Below, piece after piece: positions 35,906 through 44,240 of a stretch of DNA of 64,000 nucleotides (position 1 is the stretch's first letter; each line of letters starts with the position of its first letter). A program made the translations under genes and the position numbers. Source of the DNA: GWF2-38-69 sp965228125 (GTDB lineage: Bacteria > Verrucomicrobiota > Lentisphaeria > Victivallales > GWF2-38-69). Below the pieces are notes generated by a model that was given only the letters and a program-made list of their open reading frames with translations, ran no database searches and was not told where the DNA came from. Where the stretch lies: NCBI GenBank assembly GCA_965228125.1, contig OZ245791.1, positions 1,426,001 through 1,490,000 of the forward strand. Reading direction: 5' to 3'.

Positions 35906-35934
35906 TTTAAATACATTTCCCTGCCAGATATAAT
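35906..35934 (+). promoter_or_regulatory. Candidate promoter of the glucoamylase gene
   Basis: TTTAAA (35906-35911) and a perfect TATAAT (35929-35934) are 17 bases apart, about 50 bases before the ATG at 35986, which has AAGGAG 8 bases upstream. This suggests transcription independent of the giant gene. Sequence-only prediction. Confidence 0.5.
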
Positions 35935-35985
35935 CTGTGCATATTCTTAATTTCTATAAAAAAAGTCATAAAAGGAGCGTAACAA

Positions 35986-37860
35986 ATGGGAAAGAGTAAA
36001 TTTATTGCATCTGCAGCAGTCTTAATGATATGTCTGTCTAATCTCCATTCGGCAGGAAATACACCTATTTATTCTGACAGTGATGTGAAGCTCATTCAAC
36101 AGAACTTGTTTAAAAATGTGGCAACAGAAAGTAACATTCTTACTTCTGCACCAAGCGTAAACCTTCCACCTACCGTTTGCGCTGGCTGGAAAACTGTTGC
36201 CTGCGATAGCAAACCCGGCGCCATTCAGGCGTCTCCATCATGCTATAAGCACTCTGATACCAAGAATTTCACGCTCACTTATATTTATGATTGGGTGAGA
36301 GATGGCTCTCTATCAATGCAAATAATCCTTGATCTCTATAGAGAAAACCATCACAAAGAATATGCTAATTACCTTAAAACCCATATAGACTGGGTCGGGA
36401 ATATAATTACCGATAAGAATAATTATTCGAATTATAATAAAGATACAAATACTATTGTAAGCCTGAACAAGAACGGCGATACTGAAATTGACTTAAGAGG
36501 AGAACCCAAATTTGAAATCGACGGTAACCTTTATACAGGGCCATGGGGAAGGCCTCAGGATGACGGGCCTGCTCTCAGAGCCTTATTCTTATCATATCTG
36601 GCTAATGAGTGCTTAGATAATCCGGCAAATGGCCTTGATGAAGATTTTGTTAGACAAAAACTTTACTACAGGCCTAATTCAGACGAAAAGGCCTACACTC
36701 AAGGCGATTTATTTAAAATGGGCCCAATGAATAGAGATCTTGAATATATAACTATGCTTTTCTGTAAAAAAGACAGCAGCGGTCAAATCGTTATGAATCC
36801 TGAGAGTCACGATGTCTGCATTGGGTTATGGGAAATTTTAAATGCTGATCATTTTTTTACCGAAATGGCACAAATTAAAAGTCTTCTTGCAGGAGCAGCC
36901 CTCGCTGACAGGCTTGGTGACTATGCCGCTGCAGAATTCTATCTGACACCTATCCCAAGACTCGTAGAATTATTAAATCAGCACTGGAATGGAAAATACT
37001 ATACTGAAGCAATTAAAGCCGATGCAAATCCGGGCAGTGGGTCCGATATCAATGCTTCTGTACTGCTCGGTGTACAGTATGCCGCACTTGATAAAGATTT
37101 GTCGCCTATCTCTTTAACTGCTCCAGAATATGTTGAAAATACTACTTTTGCAAGAATGCTTAAGTACGAAAACTTTAGGAAACTTCTATATTATCAGGCA
37201 AGCGGGCAACTTCAGTTCACGCCTGATAGTGATAAAGTCATGAGCACAGCCTATTATCTTAGAAATACATTTATCACCCCTACCCAACAGGGAATCACTG
37301 ATATTTCACAGGCAAAATCTGTATATTACAACATCAATAACCCTGAGAAAACTAAAAAACCCATAGGGCCTCTTATAGGGCGTTTCCCTGGAGATAATTA
37401 TAACGGTTTTGCAGGGCAGGCAGGGATCACAGGAAATCCCTGGATAATATGCAGTAACTCGTTGGCTCAGTATTATTTCACACTGGCAGATATTTTCAAG
37501 AAAAAGCAGAATATCTTTATTACTGATCTAAACAAGGATTTCTTTATTCAGGTAACAGATAGCAAAGTAGAACTTGCAAACGGCCATATTTCCAGAGATT
37601 CAAATCCTGAAATATTCCAGAGTATAGTCCAAGGGCTTATTGATTCAGGAAAATCCATTATGAAGGCTGTCAAATATTATGTTTCAACTAACCCTGAAGT
37701 GGCACCTGAAGGATATGAATTGGTAACCATGCCCTACCTCTCCATGCCAGAACAGATCGAAAAGAACAGTGGAATGAGAGCAAGCGCCCAGAACCTTACC
37801 TGGAGTTATGCGACCACGCTGACAGCCATTCAAGCAATGAATGAGGCAGAAAAGAATTAG
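35986..37860 (+). CDS. Secreted GH15 glucoamylase, fungal-like type
   Basis: 624 residues; signal peptide at about 1-23. The catalytic (alpha/alpha)6 domain follows fungal glucoamylases closely: YIYDWVRDGSLSMQ, RGEPKFEIDGNLYTGPWGRP followed by QDDGPALRA, GLWEILNADHFFT with Glu283 as likely general acid, HWNGKYY, and a C-terminal EQIEKNSG...NLTWSYATTLTAI where Glu589 aligns with the catalytic base. It should release glucose from alpha-1,4 (and 1,6) glucans outside the cytoplasm. A clear ribosome site and promoter precede it. No starch-binding domain is seen. It is convergent with the beta-helix lipoprotein gene; no transporter for the glucose product is adjacent. Confidence 0.93.
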   Translation: MGKSKFIASAAVLMICLSNLHSAGNTPIYSDSDVKLIQQNLFKNVATESNILTSAPSVNLPPTVCAGWKTVACDSKPGAIQASPSCYKHSDTKNFTLTYIYDWVRDGSLSMQIILDLYRENHHKEYANYLKTHIDWVGNIITDKNNYSNYNKDTNTIVSLNKNGDTEIDLRGEPKFEIDGNLYTGPWGRPQDDGPALRALFLSYLANECLDNPANGLDEDFVRQKLYYRPNSDEKAYTQGDLFKMGPMNRDLEYITMLFCKKDSSGQIVMNPESHDVCIGLWEILNADHFFTEMAQIKSLLAGAALADRLGDYAAAEFYLTPIPRLVELLNQHWNGKYYTEAIKADANPGSGSDINASVLLGVQYAALDKDLSPISLTAPEYVENTTFARMLKYENFRKLLYYQASGQLQFTPDSDKVMSTAYYLRNTFITPTQQGITDISQAKSVYYNINNPEKTKKPIGPLIGRFPGDNYNGFAGQAGITGNPWIICSNSLAQYYFTLADIFKKKQNIFITDLNKDFFIQVTDSKVELANGHISRDSNPEIFQSIVQGLIDSGKSIMKAVKYYVSTNPEVAPEGYELVTMPYLSMPEQIEKNSGMRASAQNLTWSYATTLTAIQAMNEAEKN

Positions 37861-37871
37861 CCAGTAAAAAA

Positions 37872-38993
37872 CTATTGTTGCACTATACTAGAGGTTTCTA
37901 GCTTTGCATTTTTAGCAGGTTCAGGCAAATCTTTTCTGAACGCATTGCCAACAAGCTCTAATTCGCCGCCATCGTCAACTTTTATTGGGCCTAGGGCATT
38001 TCCTGAAAACAAGGATGAAACGATGGTGTTATCCTTTGATGATTTTTTATTTGAAGCCAGCCAAAAACCCCATCCATTGTTATCTAAAAATGAACAACCT
38101 GAGAAAAAGCTTCTTTTTACTCCGGTTTCTGTAGGATGCCAGGTGTTATTGGATAAAAAACATCCATGGCTTTTATTTGAGGTAACTGAGATGTTATGAA
38201 ATCTCAAGTCTGTCGAGTCTCTGGCAAAAATGCCAACATCGCCGTTATTTTTGACTGTGCCGCTACTAAAAGTCACCCTATTTAGTTTATTGTCTAAACT
38301 AATTCCTGCACTCTTATTGCTGAAGCTAAAGAAACCTTTAACCAAAATATCTTCACTGTCATAAAGAGCAATACCGTCAAACTCACTGTGGTGAAACATC
38401 GAGTCGCTGATAAAAACATTATGGCTGTCCCAACTTACTACAAGGGCACCACTTCTTGCATTGTGAATATTAAGCTTTTCAAGCCAGAGACGATTAACAT
38501 TTCTTACATCAATTCCATTATTTCTTATCCAAGGCCTTGTAGGGTCCACTTCCGAACTCTGGTTGTCCTTGTTCCCATCAAGCTCCAAATCCGAAATCAC
38601 AATATCTTCAATTTTTGTGGAAGGTATTTCTTCATCGGAACCAATTAGAATGACAGGTTGGTTTACTTCGGGAAGCAGTCTAAGAATAGTCCCTTTTTCC
38701 CCTACAAGCTTAAGATTAGAACGATTTATATGTATCCCTTTATCAAGGACATAAACTTTGGCTTTGAGTAAAACTGTCCCGCCTTCTTTGGGTAAAGAAT
38801 CAATTGCATTCTGGATATAAGCACTGTCTTTGGGCACATCGTTCGGTTTTGGCTTATCTTTTTTTGGCACTGCCTCATTAACAAAACAGCATGAGGTTAA
38901 AACTAATCCCAAGAACAATATGAAAATATATTTTAGACAATTCTTATTACTAAAGGATAAACAACAATTTTTCACATTAAAAACAATCAACAT
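37872..38993 (-). CDS. Right-handed beta-helix lipoprotein
   Basis: 373 residues. A long basic N-region leads to a hydrophobic stretch and lipobox LTSC with Cys35, then a Lys/Pro linker. The body starts like pectate-lyase-fold proteins (IQNAIDSLPKEGGTVLLKAKVYVL) and continues with parallel beta-helix rungs (NIHNARSGALVVSWDSHNV, GIALYDSEDILVKG, GDVGIFARDSTDLRFHNISV). The fold is shared by polysaccharide lyases, epimerases and binding proteins; no catalytic triad stands out. It may act on surface glycans. It converges on the glucoamylase with 11 bases between stops. Start without clear ribosome site. Confidence 0.78.
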   Translation of the reverse strand: MLIVFNVKNCCLSFSNKNCLKYIFILFLGLVLTSCCFVNEAVPKKDKPKPNDVPKDSAYIQNAIDSLPKEGGTVLLKAKVYVLDKGIHINRSNLKLVGEKGTILRLLPEVNQPVILIGSDEEIPSTKIEDIVISDLELDGNKDNQSSEVDPTRPWIRNNGIDVRNVNRLWLEKLNIHNARSGALVVSWDSHNVFISDSMFHHSEFDGIALYDSEDILVKGFFSFSNKSAGISLDNKLNRVTFSSGTVKNNGDVGIFARDSTDLRFHNISVTSNKSHGCFLSNNTWHPTETGVKRSFFSGCSFLDNNGWGFWLASNKKSSKDNTIVSSLFSGNALGPIKVDDGGELELVGNAFRKDLPEPAKNAKLETSSIVQQ

Positions 38994-39122
38994 TTTAATA
39001 AAGCATAATTCTGAGTAATAGGTTTCCGAGAAGAGAATTTAAACGATATCAGATATGTATAGATAGCATAAATAATACAATAGGCAAATCCACTTCAACA
39101 CTTCAGGGAATACACTTCTATT

Positions 39123-41039
39123 TCATTGATTCAACAAAAAAGGCGGAATCGGGCAGTCAAGCATACATCCTATGGCTCTTAAAAGTTCAGCTTCTTCTAT
39201 CGTTACTTCGTTATCTGCAATAACACACGCAACACAACTGTCAATTATTAACCTCTTGACCATTGGAGCAGCTAACGCCAATTCTGTCAAAGCATTATCC
39301 AGAATTTTAAGATTACATTCAGAAGACGGTTTTATATTTAGATATCCTATACCTAGTTTTTCAGAAGCCTTTTCAAAGATTATCTTAGCTTGTTCCGGGC
39401 TATCCGCATTCCAATAGGCCAAAAAAGAAAGTAAGTCTTCGCATTTGGATATTAGGAGGCTTATATCTTTGTATTTAACAGGGGACTCTTTGGTTTTATT
39501 GAAAAAAGGATCAAGGCTTCTATGGAGAATTTTGCCAATACAGTATTCAAATAGTGAGATATTGTTATCTGCCTTGATAAGAAACTCAACCGTTTGGATA
39601 AAGTCCTTATATTTACTGACTGGCATTGCTTTAAGCGATGGAATAGCCATATCGATCATGGGCAGGCGAAAAACAACCTCTGTTTTTGATACGCAATCCG
39701 ACAACTTTAAAGTTTTGTCATAAATACTTGCTTCTGTTTTTTCCTTAAGCCCGGACAATTGCAATTTTCTAACTTCCGGCACATTCCCCAAAAGCATAGA
39801 ATAAATTACCGCGCTTGCTCCAAAGCAATCTCTCAGGGCTCCTTTAATTGTCTCCGGCATTTGAGAATGCAAAAACGAGGCGTATTGGACATGTCCGGGA
39901 GTAACAGCTCCCACTTGATTAACAACTTCATCCGCATTGACAGAAAATTTAACTTGAGAAGGAGAGAAACCGGAGAAAGATCTCATTTCAACATTTGAGC
40001 CCATAACAGTTTCGACATGCTTCAAATCTTCAGACAATGAACCGTTTATCCGCCTTATTCGCTCTTCTATAGGCGGATGCGTAGCAAAAAGCGAACCTAG
40101 ATATGAACTGAACCCTTTTGCAAAAAACATGTGGCTTATTTCCTGTGCCCTTGGAGATTCAAGTTTTGATCCTGGCGCAAATCCTCCAATTTTTTTTAAA
40201 GCCCCTGCAATGCCTGATGGGTTGCGGGTAAACTGGACCGAAGATGCATCTGCCAAGAACTCCCTCTGCCTGGAAACAGCTGACTTTATAATATTTGCAA
40301 AAAACACGCCTATGTATCCTACAATCATTATAAGCAAGCCCAGTAAAGGCAATGGATTTCCACCTTTCTTTTTTCCTGAGGAGCTACCACTGCTGCCGCT
40401 CGTCATGCGCATTATCCAATAACCTATTAAAGCAATTACCAAAATGCCATGTAAGACACCTATGAGTTTTATATTAAGCCTCATGTCCCCATTAAGAATA
40501 TGGCTGAATTCGTGAGCTACTACTCCCTGGAGTTCATCACGGTTTAATTGTTTTACGCTCCCTCTCGTTACGCCTATTACAGCATTTTGATGAGAAAAAC
40601 CTGCGGCAAAAGCGTTTATGCCAGATTCATTATTCATAATATAAACGGCAGGGACAGGCAATCCTGAAGCTATAGCCATCTCTTCGACGACATTCAAGAC
40701 TTTTCTTTCGTCAGGGTCTTTGGTGCCATGTGAAATTTGAATCCCTCCGAGCATTGAAGCAACGGATGGCCCACCGCCTGATGCCAGTCCGACGATTTTA
40801 TAAGTCGTACCGCTTACAACTACAAATAGAGTTAAACCAACAACACAAAGAAAGAGTTCCAAATGCCATAATCTATCTATTCTGAAGTTATTAGATCCTA
40901 AGCCGGCTTGTTCTCCCAAAAAAACCAAAGCAAAAGCAGCATACACAGTTGCAATAATCAAAGCTACAGTAATTACGTAATAAAACACCAGCAGGGTTGT
41001 ATTCCGACGGGCTCTGTCCTGATGAGCAAAAAAATCCAT
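39123..41039 (-). CDS. M48-family membrane metallopeptidase with TerB-like C-terminal region
   Basis: 638 residues, twice the length of HtpX. Two N-terminal helices (about 15-40 and 50-72), then the M48 core: VAHEFSHILNGD with His176 and Glu177, two more helices after it (IGVLHGILVIALIGYWIM; LLIMIVGYIGVFFANI) and REFLADASSVQFT with the third zinc ligand. Residues from about 350 on form a helical extension whose end (ACVIADNEVTIEEAELLRAIG) looks like a TerB/tellurite-resistance helix bundle. The next gene upstream encodes LemA, a frequent partner of M48 peptidases. Role: inner-membrane protein quality control; substrates unknown. Confidence 0.9.
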   Translation of the reverse strand: MDFFAHQDRARRNTTLLVFYYVITVALIIATVYAAFALVFLGEQAGLGSNNFRIDRLWHLELFLCVVGLTLFVVVSGTTYKIVGLASGGGPSVASMLGGIQISHGTKDPDERKVLNVVEEMAIASGLPVPAVYIMNNESGINAFAAGFSHQNAVIGVTRGSVKQLNRDELQGVVAHEFSHILNGDMRLNIKLIGVLHGILVIALIGYWIMRMTSGSSGSSSGKKKGGNPLPLLGLLIMIVGYIGVFFANIIKSAVSRQREFLADASSVQFTRNPSGIAGALKKIGGFAPGSKLESPRAQEISHMFFAKGFSSYLGSLFATHPPIEERIRRINGSLSEDLKHVETVMGSNVEMRSFSGFSPSQVKFSVNADEVVNQVGAVTPGHVQYASFLHSQMPETIKGALRDCFGASAVIYSMLLGNVPEVRKLQLSGLKEKTEASIYDKTLKLSDCVSKTEVVFRLPMIDMAIPSLKAMPVSKYKDFIQTVEFLIKADNNISLFEYCIGKILHRSLDPFFNKTKESPVKYKDISLLISKCEDLLSFLAYWNADSPEQAKIIFEKASEKLGIGYLNIKPSSECNLKILDNALTELALAAPMVKRLIIDSCVACVIADNEVTIEEAELLRAIGCMLDCPIPPFLLNQ

Positions 41040-41100
41040 ATTGCTTTTAAGTGTAAAGTGTTCGTGTAGAATAAGACGACTTGAAATCTAATCAGAAACC

Positions 41101-41688
41101 TTAAAACTTAACTTTGTATGCTTCTCTCTCTTCTTTGTTTTCAATTTCAAATAAAACGGCCTCTTTGAACCCAAAAGGTTTTGCTATTAATAAACTTGGA
41201 AAGGTTTCGCAAGCATTGTTGTACTGCATGACAGAATCATTATAAGCCTGCCTTGCAAATGAAACTTTATTTTCTGTAGATGATAATTCTTCCATCAACT
41301 GAGAAATAGTCTGATTTGCTTTAAGATCCGGATATTGCTCAAACACTGCAATAAGTTTGCTCATAGCCGAGGAAAGAACACCCTCTGTTCCTAAAAGTTC
41401 CTTGATTTTGGATGGATCATCGGGATTGGCGGCGGCACTATTGTTTGCATTAACAGCCTGATTTCTGGCCTTGACTACATTTTCCAAAGTTTCCTTTTCA
41501 TGTTTGAGATATGCTTTTGCAGTCTCAACAAGGTTAGGGATGAGATCATAACGGCGTTTTAACTGAACATCGATTTGTGCAAAGCCGTTTTTCCACCTGT
41601 TCCTAAGCGTAACAAGTTTGTTATAGATTCCAATAATAAAGATTACCAAAAGAATTAAAATTACGATGATGACTATTATAGTTGCCAT
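41101..41688 (-). CDS. LemA-family protein
   Basis: 195 residues: N-terminal helix (IIVIIVILILLVIFIIGIYN), then the LemA helical bundle: RNRWKNGFAQIDVQLKRRYDL (canonical W..A..QIDVQL.RR.DLIPNLV), ETLENVVKARNQAV, and SFARQAYNDSVMQYNN near the end. LemA proteins have a short extracytoplasmic N-terminus and a coiled-coil domain of unknown biochemical role. The gene lies 61 bases upstream of the M48 peptidase, same strand, so they probably act together. Confidence 0.95.
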   Translation of the reverse strand: MATIIVIIVILILLVIFIIGIYNKLVTLRNRWKNGFAQIDVQLKRRYDLIPNLVETAKAYLKHEKETLENVVKARNQAVNANNSAAANPDDPSKIKELLGTEGVLSSAMSKLIAVFEQYPDLKANQTISQLMEELSSTENKVSFARQAYNDSVMQYNNACETFPSLLIAKPFGFKEAVLFEIENKEEREAYKVKF

Positions 41689-41761
41689 GCCGGATGCTCC
41701 TTTGATTTTTAAGTGTATTTAGAAATATTTCTTCACCAATAACCGTAAAATATTTTTCATA

Positions 41762-43075
41762 TTACACGATGTAGCTATATCCAAAAAGTTTAAATGCAAA
41801 AATTATGGTAAGAATTATTACCAGCCAATTTACGTCTTTTCTTTTCCCTGAAAGAAGTTTAAGCAGCGTGAAACTAATAGTCCCTAGTGCTATACCGTCT
41901 GCAATGCTGTAGGAAAGAGCTGTGAATATCAATGTAATAGCAAAAGGTATTGCATCCGTAAGGTCTTCATAGTTTATTTCCTTAACAGGTTCAAGCATAA
42001 GAATTCCGACACAAACTAGGATCGGAGTAATAGCCACAGACGGAATTGATAGAAATATTGGAGCGAAAAATAGAGATAGCGCAAAAAGCAAAGCCGTAGT
42101 AACCGATGTTAATCCTGTTCTACCTCCTTCGGCTATCCCTGCACTACTTTCAACATACGCGGTTATAAGGCTTGTTCCAAAACAGGCGGCAGTAATGCTT
42201 CCTATCGAATCAGCAAGAAAAGATTTCTTTAAATTGGGAATATTCCCTTTTTCATCCAGCAATTTTGCCTTCGTAGTCACACCTATCAGAGTCCCCATTG
42301 TATCAAAAAGTCCCATAAACAAAGTAACGAGTACTACTACCAGCATATTTATACTTAGAACCTTATCAAACTGAAATTTCATAAAAGTGGAACTCACTGA
42401 TGGGGGCAGGCTAAATATTGTGTCAGGAATCTTAGTTATACCAAAAGGGATTCCGAGTACAGATACAACAATAATGGACAATATTAATCCGCCTGGTGTT
42501 CTCTTGTGGAGCGCCAATGCAGTAATAATTATTCCTATCATTACCAAAATCATAAAGGGTTTGTCGAAATTGCCAAGAGAAACAGGCGCTCCGGTCGTTG
42601 AAACCTGTATAACGCCTGAGTTGAATAATCCGATAAATATTATCAGAAGCCCGATGCCGGCAGAAATAGCATTTTTCAACGGTTTTGGAAAATTGTTTAT
42701 AATCAACTCTCTGATTCCGGCCAATGTCAATACAAGCAGAATTATACCGCTAAGGAGGACAGCGGTAAGCGCAAACTGCCAAGAGTAGCCCATTGTAACA
42801 ACAATCGTAAAAGCAAAAAAAGCATTTTCTCCCATGCCGGGAGCCAAACCGACAGGAAGATTTGCCAATATGCCCATAATGCCTGTGGCAACCGCAGCGG
42901 CAACTGCAGTAGCTACAAAAACAGATTTGGGATCCATTCCGGCATTGGCAAGAATTATCGGGTTAACAGCCAGTATATATGCCATGGCCATAAATGTAGT
43001 GGTTCCTGAAAGAATTTCTGTTTTTGCAGTAGTAGCTCTGCTTTTAAGATTGAATAGTTTTTCCAATATGACCAT
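41762..43075 (-). CDS. NCS2-family purine permease (AzgA/PbuG type)
   Basis: 437 residues, about 12-14 helices. Family marks: TTTFMAMAYILAVNPIIL near residue 30, GLAPGMGENAFFAF near 80, LIIFIGLFNSGVI, and SSAGIAEGGRTGLTS near 300, which belong to the AzgA-like hypoxanthine/guanine/adenine:proton symporters. The exact base cannot be read. The 258-base upstream region holds overlapping hairpins on this strand (43103-43156), suggesting leader control. Separate from lemA (73 bases). Confidence 0.9.
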   Translation of the reverse strand: MVILEKLFNLKSRATTAKTEILSGTTTFMAMAYILAVNPIILANAGMDPKSVFVATAVAAAVATGIMGILANLPVGLAPGMGENAFFAFTIVVTMGYSWQFALTAVLLSGIILLVLTLAGIRELIINNFPKPLKNAISAGIGLLIIFIGLFNSGVIQVSTTGAPVSLGNFDKPFMILVMIGIIITALALHKRTPGGLILSIIVVSVLGIPFGITKIPDTIFSLPPSVSSTFMKFQFDKVLSINMLVVVLVTLFMGLFDTMGTLIGVTTKAKLLDEKGNIPNLKKSFLADSIGSITAACFGTSLITAYVESSAGIAEGGRTGLTSVTTALLFALSLFFAPIFLSIPSVAITPILVCVGILMLEPVKEINYEDLTDAIPFAITLIFTALSYSIADGIALGTISFTLLKLLSGKRKDVNWLVIILTIIFAFKLFGYSYIV

Positions 43076-43102
43076 AAGGTATGCCTTTGTTATTTTGTTT
43101 TG

Positions 43103-43156
43103 GAACTTAAAAAAGTTCTTGTGCTCAAGAAGTTTGCAACACTAACATTTTGTGTT
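43103..43156 (-). promoter_or_regulatory. Structured leader of the NCS2 permease gene with mutually exclusive hairpins
   Basis: On the minus strand, after a TATAAT (43166-43161), come AACAC-9-GTGTT (43156-43138), then TTCTTG-AGCA-CAAGAA (43131-43116) followed by C and six T, then GAACTT-4-AAGTTC (43118-43103). The second and third share three bases, so only one can form; the second looks like a weak terminator and the third like its competitor. No known purine riboswitch consensus is visible. Confidence 0.35.
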
Positions 43157-43333
43157 TTTAATTATACATAGAGATACCGTAAAAGCTTGCCATAAAAGTA
43201 ATCAGATATTTCCAAATCTCAGCAATCCCTAAAAAAATAGTTGCTATGAAATCTCTCCTTTTTGAGTTATACTGTCTCATATCAATTATCTAAGCATTAC
43301 TTAATCAGTAAAATTTAATGGGAGCAAACCGAT

Positions 43334-44167
43334 ATGTCTTTAAAACTAAGCATATTATGCGAAAACGCAGTTAAGACTTTCACTTCTGGTATAGGTGAAC
43401 ATGGTTTTTCATGTTACGTAGAAACAAACAATGGAGACTATTTATTTGATACAGGACAGGGTTTTGCCATTAAGCACAATTCCAGGGTTTTAAATAAAGA
43501 TCTGTCAAAAATAAAAGCAATTATTCTATCTCATGGGCACTATGATCACACAGGAGGATTAGTCGACGCACTTCAGTTATCAGGACCAAAACCTGTTTAT
43601 GGCCATCCCGATATTTTCTCCAGGCATTGGGATTTTTTGGAAAGTAAAAGAAGATATTGTGGAATCTTAGCCAATACAGACTATCTGAAAACGCTTGGTG
43701 CTGAATTTAGGTTAAATAAAGAAATGATTGAATTGCAACCCGGCATGTTTCTGACCGGAGAAGTTCCGAAAACAAACAACTACGAAAACAGCGACACAGA
43801 TTTGATGGTGTGTAATGAATCAGGAGAATTTACTCACGATCCGATAAAAGATGATAATACACTTGTTTTTGAGACACCCAAGGGATTAGTGCTCTTATTC
43901 GGATGCGCCCATACTGGTATGGTAAATATTATGGATTATGTAACAAAAAAATTAAATAAATCCGATATTTATGCAATTATCGGGGGCACGCATTTAGCTC
44001 CAGCTTCAAACATACAATTTCAAAAAAGCATAGAGGCAATCAAGAAATACCAGGTCAAACATATTGGGGTTTCCCATTGTACAGGACTAGAGAAAGCCTC
44101 TGCGTTGAAAGAGATATTCAAGGAAAAGTTCTTTTTTGCTAACGTAGGGACTGAATTTGTAGTCTGA
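43334..44167 (+). CDS. MBL-fold metallo-hydrolase (dihydropterin/RFA-P synthase-like family)
   Basis: 277 residues, complete metallo-beta-lactamase fold: DYLFDTGQG early, LSHGHYDHTGGL with the His-x-His-x-Asp-His metal site near residue 65, a later metal ligand in LLFGCAHTGMVN and the closing HIGVSHCTG. The wording (SHGHYDHTGG, GCAHTGMVNI) matches the group often labelled 7,8-dihydropterin-6-yl-methyl-4-(beta-D-ribofuranosyl)aminobenzene 5'-phosphate synthase, whose true activity in bacteria is uncertain. GGGAGC precedes the ATG. It is a single gene, convergent with recD2. Confidence 0.87.
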   Translation: MSLKLSILCENAVKTFTSGIGEHGFSCYVETNNGDYLFDTGQGFAIKHNSRVLNKDLSKIKAIILSHGHYDHTGGLVDALQLSGPKPVYGHPDIFSRHWDFLESKRRYCGILANTDYLKTLGAEFRLNKEMIELQPGMFLTGEVPKTNNYENSDTDLMVCNESGEFTHDPIKDDNTLVFETPKGLVLLFGCAHTGMVNIMDYVTKKLNKSDIYAIIGGTHLAPASNIQFQKSIEAIKKYQVKHIGVSHCTGLEKASALKEIFKEKFFFANVGTEFVV

Positions 44168-44240
44168 TTCGAGTGCAAGATATAATGCTACAGGTTTAAG
44201 GTTGGACACTACAGCATACAAAACGAAAATAAATTTCAGT

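Noticed and set aside
37000..37860. Loss of the catalytic base in the glucoamylase.
   Set aside because: A first alignment put Met at the base position, but counting back from the conserved Trp of LTWSYA shows the base Glu corresponds to Glu589 in EQIEK, which is present.
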